From Heligmosomoides polygyrus polygyrus (lineage: Eukaryota > Nematoda > Chromadorea > Rhabditida > Heligmosomidae), in the NCBI GenBank assembly GCA_947396885.1, contig OX377202.1:11594001-11658000 (forward strand): a stretch of 64,000 nucleotides of DNA. Reading direction: 5' to 3'. Below, piece after piece: positions 52,701 to 61,700 of the stretch (the stretch's first letter is position 1; each line of letters opens with the position of its first letter). The notes under the pieces were generated by a model. It made no database searches and had not been told where the DNA came from. It worked only from the letters and a program-made list of their open reading frames with translations. The position numbers and the translations under genes are program-made.

Positions 52701-55700
52701 CTAGGGAAGGACTCCGTGGTGTGCCATACAAGCTGCTCGTATGGAGACTGCTTTCTTCGCTCAGGGGGAGTTCGCGGCTGGGTTCTGCGCTCTTCGAGCG
52801 CAGAGCCAGGCTAGGGAAGGGACTCCAGGGTGTGTGCCATACAAGCTGCTCGTATGGAGACTGCTTTCTTCGCTCGGGGAGTTCGCGGCTGGGTTCTGCG
52901 CTCTTCGAGTGCAGAGCCAGGCCAGTGAAGGGACTCCAGGGTGTGTGCCATACAAGCTGCTCGTATGGAGACTGCTTTCTTCGCTCAGGGGAGTTCGCGG
53001 CTGGGTTCTGCGCTCTTCGAGCGCAGAGCCAGGCTAGGGAAGGGACTCCAGGGTGTGTGTCATACAAGCTGCTCGTATGGAGACTGCTTTCTTCGCTCAG
53101 GGGAGTTCGCGGCTGGGTTCTGCGCTCTTCGAGTGAGAGCCAGGCTAGGGAAGGGACTCCAGGGTGTGTGCCATACAAGCTGCTCGTATGGAGACTGCTT
53201 TCTTCGCTCAGGGGGAGTTCGCGGCTGGGTTCTGCGCTCTTCGAGCGACGAAGCGCATACGGCTGAAACAATGCGCAAAAAACTCGTAACGTCGTGTAAA
53301 CGTCGAAACCTCCCAGATCTCAGATAGTCAGCTGAAGTGCAAAAACGCCGCGGCGCCCGGGAACCGAACCCCCGACATCCCTCGTATGAAGTAAACCCTC
53401 TACCTACTGCACCACGACCCACTTGCACACGGTGCCATCGCGGGCGTGCAAGACATCGATCGGACGTCGCAGCGTGGACGCGGACGCGCGATCTCTGAGC
53501 TAGGAGGGCGCAGACAGCAAAGTCTCGGCGCGACCCGCACTGCGGTTACGGTGAGTCGGTCTTGATATCCGCCGTTTATAATTGTCTTACTGCGTGACAA
53601 GAGCGACAGGGGCGACGGATGTAGTGTGGTGAACGTAAATAATTACGCATTTCACACTACATTCGTCGCGGACGGAGTGTGGAGTACGCAATTATTTACG
53701 TACACTACACTATATCCGTCGCCCCAGTCGCTCTTGTGGCAAAGTATGAACAGGCCCTAACACATATGCGGTAAATTATTGCTTTCTCGAAAAACCGTCT
53801 GTGCGATGACTGTTCGTGCACAAAAGCAGTCCCGGTTATGTCCGCTGAGCCTGTTAGTTGTGCTTTAGACGCATTTCCCTACTAAATTGATGCTAGATTT
53901 CCAGAAGCTTAATGTAACTTTTGGTCATTTTTCAGACCTCCGAATCAAAAAGCGACGACCTCCCTGCTGCAAGTGAACAGCATGGATCCTCTGAAGCAGG
54001 TGGTGGTGACCAGTTGGAGACTTCCTTTTACAAGCAGGTCAATGTGTCCTCAAGAATTAAGAAGAAGCAGGTGAGGCTTTCTCTTCATCTGAACGGTTTT
54101 CGGTACGGAATTCGAGGAACTGGTGAAAACTACTACAAACCCAGCAGGTCGGGTACGTTCATTGTCCGCAATAGGAGCGACGGCAGCGATTGAGTCGCTA
54201 GCATGCAGATCGATTAATACTGCATAATCGTGTGGTAAACTCTACGTATGCTTTTGCTGTGCGATTAGTCTGGTCTTGTTTCCCTCGTCGCGGACTATAA
54301 ACAGGTCCTTACCACTATCCACGTTCGATTTTCCGTATACATATATCATTTTCACGTCGAATTGGACGCTTCTCAATTCAAATTGGACACTGTTCTAAGC
54401 CAGCTTTAAGACTTTTGTAATCAAAGCAAACTCTTCCAGATCCAATGTCCTTGAGGCGGGTTAATCTACAGACTCAATAAGGTGGTCAGAATAATTTTTT
54501 GTTCAATGAAAATTTGATATAACCTTCTTTGAAATAATTTTCTTTGGTTTCTCTACCTTAATAAGTGTAATAAGTTATAAAATTCTCATTTTTAGAGGAA
54601 AATTAAAACTACTCTCAAAGAACAGCTAATAAACAAACACGAACGGCCGGATCGCGCCATGCTTTCAAAAAGTTCGCCCCAACTTTTATTTTATTGATAG
54701 TGTAAATGCCTCTTACCTGAAACATCAATGTGAGGATATATGAGTTCCTTATTGCTGTTTTTGCTATATCGTTAACAGGTGTGAAACTCCAGGCAAACAT
54801 AAATTCTTTCAATCAACTAAAAATCGCGACGTATTGGACGACGGCATGGAGCAATCTCACTTTTGGATAGATTAGATGCCTTCTTGCTCTTCAAAACAAG
54901 CTTTAGTCCGTAGAATCGTGGGTTTTTGAGCTCCACGGTTGTAACTTCGGTTTTGTAATTGTGAAGCTCGATTTAGTCAATGCTTTACTGATAACATTTC
55001 GGGCTTTAAACACTTCTTGAGGGTTAGACCATTAAGCTTTAGTTCGTTATTTTTCCTCAAAAAATAAAAATTTTATAAAATTTCAAACAAAGTGTTCATT
55101 CATTGGGAAGGTGAATTAAATCTTCGAATAAAGTTACACTAAAATCTTCCTTCACCAAAAAAAATTTATAACCCTTTTGGAGAGTCTCTAGTTTAATGTA
55201 GGAGCTCATTTCAATTTGGAAGAGCTCTCTTTGATTTCTAGAGTACAGACTAGCTTAGAAGAGTGTCCAATCTGGTTTGAAAGTGCCGACGTTCGGCGTG
55301 AAAATGGTATATAATATCTCGTCATTGCTAGCACTGATATGACGAAGTTGATTTATAGCTGTTGATCAAGGTTGGTACCGGACATTATCAGAATCACGCT
55401 TCGGCGTTATAGCCTAGAGCCGGGATGCTGCTCGCTACCCGTTCGAACTCCATTTCATCCTGTCGAACTACGTTCCTATAAAAACAGGGGGTCAAAGTCC
55501 TGGGTCTATAAGGCAGTATCGCTAACCTTATTGGTAAAGGTCGGGTTGATTTACCAGTCATAGTTGCCTGGAAGTGGAGTGATACAGCTAGGCGGGTGAG
55601 ATTATGTTATAGGTCGAGTTGTAAGTGATCGGACACCTTCCCTCCCTCTTCACTTTTGCCTTTATTAATCAATGCTGGGGACACATGGTAGTGAGTCGGA

Positions 55701-58700
55701 GGTAGCGTCGGCTGTCATATTCTTGGTTCGGATTTTTACCCAGGTCAACGAGGCCCTTCCATCCCTCCGGGGTCGATAATTTGGTACAGACTTGTCGGGG
55801 AAGGTTGAAGCACAGGCCGACTATCAGCTGGTCACCGTTAGTCGTTGTATTGGACGCATTCACAGTGCTTCCTATTCGTAGAGCTAGAATGTGGGGCGCA
55901 CAAAGCGACTGGTTAACGTCATTTTTCATCCTTTACATTACACTATGATTACACTATGCTTCTCGCCACTGTTCAGGCTAAGCAGGAGCAAGTTATAAAG
56001 CGCATGCAGGAAGCCGTCCAGGAAGATCGACAGAATGCCGCCACGTCTTTGCGGACCACGGAAATGGTCGCAATACAAAAGGTATTCTTGGAGCATTTCC
56101 CAACTTCCCTTTTAAAACCTTGACGTGGTGGGATAGTATGCTGTGTAAACTATGCCAGATGGGGTTTTTAGGTAGATCCTTATGCGATGTTTCGACTTTC
56201 CCCCGTCTTCAGAGGCCCAAAAGTAGAGCAGTGGTTTATCATTGTTGTTGATCCGCTCCCAGAATTAGGAGAGAACTACAATGAAGGTGGTGAATTCCCG
56301 CATAGGATCCACCGTAACGACTGATATTCACCCACGCTAGTACTCAGACAAGAGACGGTTAGCAACCGAGCATGAAAGGCTTTGAAACAGATTTATGATC
56401 TGTTTGAAGCTCTGCCGTGTCTCAGATACTAAGTTGGTTAGTAACCGACCAAGAGAGGGTTTGGAACCTAGCTCGAAAGGCGGCCACGCCTCGTGCAACA
56501 CGTGTTGCTATTGCGCAGTGCTCGGTTCTAAACCCTTTCATGGTTTACTGATTTTTGTCTGAGCACGTCTGACCAGGAAACCGTTACAATGGTAGGTCGG
56601 AACGGCCTAACTGTTGTATATGGACAGAATGAATCGTCTCTCTCTCTCTGGGAAACAACAAGATGCAAATATCTCGACCCCAATGCAACTCTGCGTAGAG
56701 TTAGGGATGACAGAAGTTGGGCCGTTGGCGGCGTTAGCCCTATGACTGCACGCGGAGGGCGAGCTCAAGTTGGCTGGAAGGCATAGCGCTAACGCCGCTA
56801 ACGACCCAACTTCCGTCGTCCCTAACTCTGTGCAGAATTGTGTTGGAGTCGAGATATTTGCTTTTTGTTGTTTCCCAGAGAGAGGCGATTCTGCCCATAT
56901 ACAACACTTGGGCGTTCCAACCTACCGTTGAGATAGATTCCTGGGCCCGGATTCATGAACGATTTAAGTGCAAAATTTACCCCCACTCCCCACTTATGCG
57001 CGATTCATGAACGCGCGGCGGGAAAAATCCGAGGTAAGTGTCGAGGTAAATGCTACCCCGTCAGCGCGTCGGGGAACATTCACCTCCAAGACGAGGGTTT
57101 TGCTCTGCGGCTAGCTTCTGACCCAGGCCTCCGTTGGCCCTTAGCTACATGCTTCCGTTGGCCCTTAGCCAGCTCTGAGCTGGCCGGCAGCCGCAAATTC
57201 AATGCCTGGCAGGGGCGCCTAGTTGCCGTCGACATGAGCACGTCTTTCGCCGCACTTTGGTGAGTTGTTTTACCTTTTGTTTTTCTCTATTAGGCTTGCA
57301 TTCGATGTTTTTTTGGGCTCTGTGGACCATGGCGGCTCAAATTGCCACTTATTTTTAAGTGAATTGATTCCTTTAGTGGCATTGTGGGTCCGCTTGGGCC
57401 ACCATGAGCCCAGTCCACCACCTTAGCCTTTCTTGGCATATTTTGTCTATGATGGCCACTGTGGTGAATGGCACCCATTATTAGTCATGTAGGCCCACAT
57501 TTACCATTGTTTCTCTACTTCCTGCTATGCTACCAGTTTCCACCTCCTTCCTCCCCCCGCCCCTCGCCCAACCCCACATTTCACATTTCATTTCCCCTAA
57601 ACACGATGCTGCTAGTGTCGGTGCCAGCGACGTCCGAGCAGCAAGTGTGACTGCTTGGTTTCGCTATTAGCTGATGCCAGCGGGCCAGCGGAGGCATGCA
57701 CATTGGGTCAGAAATTGGCCGCGGAGCAAAACCCTCGCCTTGGCCGTCATGAATCAGAAAACGGAGGTAAGATCGAGGAAAGTGACGGATAAATGGCCGT
57801 CGAGGTAAGTGGGGTAGAATTTACCTCCGGCCGCGTTCATGAATCCGGCCCCTGGTGAGACACGCCAGGGTTTCAAACCGAGCAGTAAATTTGTTTCAAA
57901 CCCTTTCGTGCTCGGTTACTAACCGCTTTTGTCTGTAGATTAGATGAAAATCCATGCAACACTGCAAAAAACATAAGAGAACCTAGCGAAAACAGGAATA
58001 GGTATGAAAACACAGTGAAGAATAGAAAACGATAAGCTTCTAGTGAACTCCTGAAGATAGTGGTAGATAATTTTTTTGCACGCATACAGTGAGTCTGGTA
58101 ACATTCCGGGCGCTGTCCGACTATGGTAGGTGCAGTGCCCTTTAGGCTTGGATATTTTCAATACACAGCTTGCTATAGGATAGAATAATTCGCGTTGATA
58201 GCGGAGGCCCACTTCCACACTAGGATTGGGCTAGTGTAGTGAGCTCTAGTATGAAAACAAATCAAGAAAAATTCATCGTCATAAGGTGCACCCAGCTTAG
58301 TCGGATTGCGCCGAATTCCATGCTGCTCTACGTGTGAAGGATGCTGATCTTGTACTGCTTATTGGCCTAGGAAACTGGATTTTCCCCGTGCCAATCCCTT
58401 ATGCTAGGAGAAGAGAATGAATAAAATTTCCCAACGGGAAGGCCAGCCAAGCCGTTTATCAACTTGAAAATCATAATTAAACCGTTCCTTCTACAAAATG
58501 TAAGTGTTTTCGGCTTGGATGTTTTATTTCGCAGGGCTTGTCTGGAATGGTGGTGTAGTCATATCCATAAACTCAAAGTTTCCTTTAACTTCCTGCGAAC
58601 CACTAATGATTTGAACGAACTCGTTCATCTCTTGCACTTGGAATCTCTGTAACGGTTCTGAGAATGGATCAAAAATATCTAAGGCGCTTGGTGGAGTAGA

Positions 58701-61700
58701 ACGGAAATATAAACCTTTGTTCCTCTTGCAGGTCTATAAAGACGATAGAAATTCCAAAAGTCGAGTGAAAATCGGCCTAAAAATCTCGTCTGACACAGCA
58801 TACTGATAATTTGCGAAGAAAATGCTTTGTTTAGACACTAGCACATAAACAATGAACTTTTGCTAGTTGTTGTAGCTGCGTTCGTTCAGATACTCGACGA
58901 ACGAAGGCTGAATATCGTCGACATCGCTCCAGATGGCGACTGCCTTTACAATGCGGTCGCCAACCAATTGTCTCGAGTCAAAGGATTTGAACAGGTTCGT
59001 TTTTCTAAGCGGGAGAAGAGTCTTAGGTTTATGTTCGACCGATGAGGATTGAGATGCTATCAAGAATCCTCAGTCTTCAGTCAAAAGACCTAGGAACCAG
59101 ACTTCTCTGCTAACTGGGAAAATATTCCATTTCCACGTTGAATTGGACACTTTTCGATAGAAATTGGGCAGTTCTAAGCTACCTAAAACTCTTGAAACCA
59201 AAGTGAACGTCTTCCAAATCGAAATTATCTTTGTGCAGGTTAAACTACAGGCTCTCCGACCGAAATGGTTAGGAAAATTTTTTGTGAAAGGAAAATTTGG
59301 CATAACTTTCCTAGACATGTTTTTTTAGTTCGGCTGCCTGAATGGGTGTAAAATTTTATTTAAAAAATTGAATTTTAAAGAAAAATATCTTACATTTTGT
59401 TTTAAAGCGCAATAAAGCTATAATTTAGTACATTAACACGTTGACGACCGCGCGTGTTGCGCGCGTATGACACGATATTTCTTCACCTTAGCATAGCATA
59501 AATTAACTTTTCAAAACGCCACGAATCTTATATCCGCTCCCAAAATTTTGGTGTTGTTTTTGAAATATTCCAGAGATCTTTTCTTTTCCGCAATGAGCTT
59601 CCCTCCTTTCTACATTTTGATGGCAAAATTGTATAACAATTGTTTTTGATGCGGGACATGGACTGAAAATTCTAGAATTGCCATCAGAAGTCGCAACCGA
59701 CCGCAAGGAATCTAGCTAAGAGGATTAAGACAGAATGCAGTGGATGCAACAAATTATGTTGATTAGATTGCTTCCAAACATCTCATAGCTATTGACTGTC
59801 GATTAAAAATGTTTTCTGTCTGGACTTTTCTTGTGAAGTTGATTTCCTTAGTGACGTTTGATAACATCCGAGTAGTTGTAGTTTGTAATCATGCCCGAGC
59901 GAAATTCGAGAATCGGATATCAGATTCGTGACCATCGCCTCAAATAACCCCATTCAGGGAGTTTGGACAAAGGTGGTGACAACACTAGTTATCGATATGG
60001 GTGGTAACCGATCGTATTTTACCAAACGGACATCGCTACTCTGTTCAGAATCTTAAATAAGCTCCCTAAGCAAAGTTTAGGCAAAGCTAATGTCACTCTT
60101 ATCGAAATAATACTGCGCGCACCATTGCACGACACGGTCCCACGAGACAGACTGGTTGTCGCGCACCATTGCGCCACGTTTTCGTCAACGTGTTACAGAT
60201 CAGACCGCGCCATGTGTTCGAAAAGTACGCCGCGATTTTTATTTAATTAAAAGTATAAATGCTGTTCACATGAAGCATCAAAGTGAGGATGTGTATGCTC
60301 CTTACAACTCTTTTTGTTACATCGTTTACAGGTGTTAAACACTATGCAGACAGATGTTTTGCTATCACTCGAATAGAAATCGCGACGTTCTGGACGAGGG
60401 CTGGACGCTGTCTTTTTTAGCGGTAAAAATATCGCTTTCTGCCCTTCAAAACTAGCTTTAAACCATTGTTTTTCCTCAAGAAAAGAAGAGTTTTATAAAA
60501 TTTTATGCAATGGGTTCACTTATTGGGTAAGTGAATTAAAACTTCAAAGAAAATCGTATAAAATCTTCCTTGAACAAAAAAAAAGTATTCTAACTTTTTC
60601 GGAAAGTCTTCAGTTTAATATGAAAAGAGCTCGTTTTGATTTGGAAGATGTTCAGTTTGATTTCAGAAGCGACTGGCTTGATTTAAAGAAAGTGTCCTAT
60701 TTGATTTGGAAAAGCCAGTTTGACGTGGAAAGTGTCGAATTTGATTTGATGGTATAAGTATTTTCTTTAGGATTACAGTATTTTTTCTATTAGGTTGAGC
60801 CACAAATTTTGCAACATTTCTGTTTTTTCTGGATTTCGAAGTAAGGCCGCTGCAGTATTACATACTGTTCGAAAGCTTGTTTCCTAGCGAACATTTTAAG
60901 TTATGAGTTGATAATTTTCCTTACGTTTTTGAAAAGTTTTATTCACAAGAACGATGACCACTCAAAGTGAAAAAGTGTGTGGTTTCATTTTCAATTGGTT
61001 CAGGCTCAATAGAAACTCAGCGACGGGGTCAAACACATTCAAGAAGTCACCGCAGGTTTACTACTAACCGAATAAATTATTGAAGATGATATCAGAAGTT
61101 CCATTCCGCCCAGAAGGGCAACAAAGACAAACCACTCCCGGGAGGATCAACTGCTGTAAACAAAGGGCGCCTACGCCAGCCCATCAAGTTGAATTCTTCT
61201 CAAACCACACTAGGACTAACAGCAGATCTCAACACCTTCCAGCGAACCACCGCTCTTCGGCTGCAGAAGATTGGAGTGCTGCCAAAATCGCTCGTCAGTG
61301 TCTCATGCTTTGACGAAAACCCAAGTAAATTGCTGTGCTTCCGACTGCCAAGAGCTACGCCACCGGTTTAGTCGAGGAGGCCTGGATCGAATTCTTGCCG
61401 GCGATGAAAAGGGGATGCTTCACTGCAACTGTAAAGCCGGAAAGCAATAGCTGAAACGCAACGAGCTGGGGGTTCTGACGTCAAAACCGGAGCGCCACCG
61501 AAAGAAGGTCCTGGTGAGCGAGCCAATATTTCCTCCACCAGAGCAACGGCCGACCGCTTACGGCACTTCCGATGCTTGCAAAAATCTAGGAATTGGGCCA
61601 GACCAAAATCAAGCAACCACCACACACCCGGCACTGCGCCGTCTGACTGCCATCTGCTTCGGTAGATGGATCACTTCCTCCATGGTAAGCACTTCGCCGC

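Larger units (their letters stand above)
52618..53582. mobile_element. Terminal-inverted-repeat element with internal tandem repeats
   Basis: The ends ATTATAAACGGCGGATATCA and TGATATCCGCCGTTTATAAT are perfect inverses but for one base, and pairing continues through ACCGGCTCACCGTAA (about 36 bp). It contains five 111-bp tandem repeats and, at 53345-53425, a minus-strand tRNA-like motif. Superfamily unknown; no transposase. Confidence 0.8.
52590..53768. mobile_element. Fam-3a MITE split by a 965-bp terminal-inverted-repeat element
   Basis: The left MITE end CGGGCCTGTTCATACTGCGT is at 52591; the rest, from TACTGCGTGACAAGAGCGAC to AAAGTATGAACAGGCCCTAA, is at 53588-53762. TACTGCGTGACA appears on both sides of the insert, which is therefore either its target duplication (about 13 bp) or a rearranged junction. 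The insert is described separately. Confidence 0.75.
56344..57937. mobile_element. Nested set: outer foldback, Fam-6 palindrome and a 910-bp Fam-1b element
   Basis: Outer ends CAGACAAGAGACGGTTAGCA (56344) and TTACTAACCGCTTTTGTCTG (57915) are inverted, followed by ACCGAGCATGAAAGG and CCTTTCGTGCTCGGT. Within it lie a complete Fam-6 palindrome (56575-56946) and, abutting it, an element with GGGCCCGGATTCATGAACG ends (56943-57852). Three families are stacked in OTUD6B intron 4. Confidence 0.8.

Noticed and set aside
52699..53250. Possible CRISPR-like array
   Set aside because: Units are contiguous 111-bp tandem repeats without unique spacers, in a eukaryotic transposon.
52657..53428. Overlapping frames of about 190-200 codons on both strands
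   Set aside because: They cross the 111-bp tandem array; period divisible by three keeps frames open on both strands. Repeated peptide, no start context, no family.
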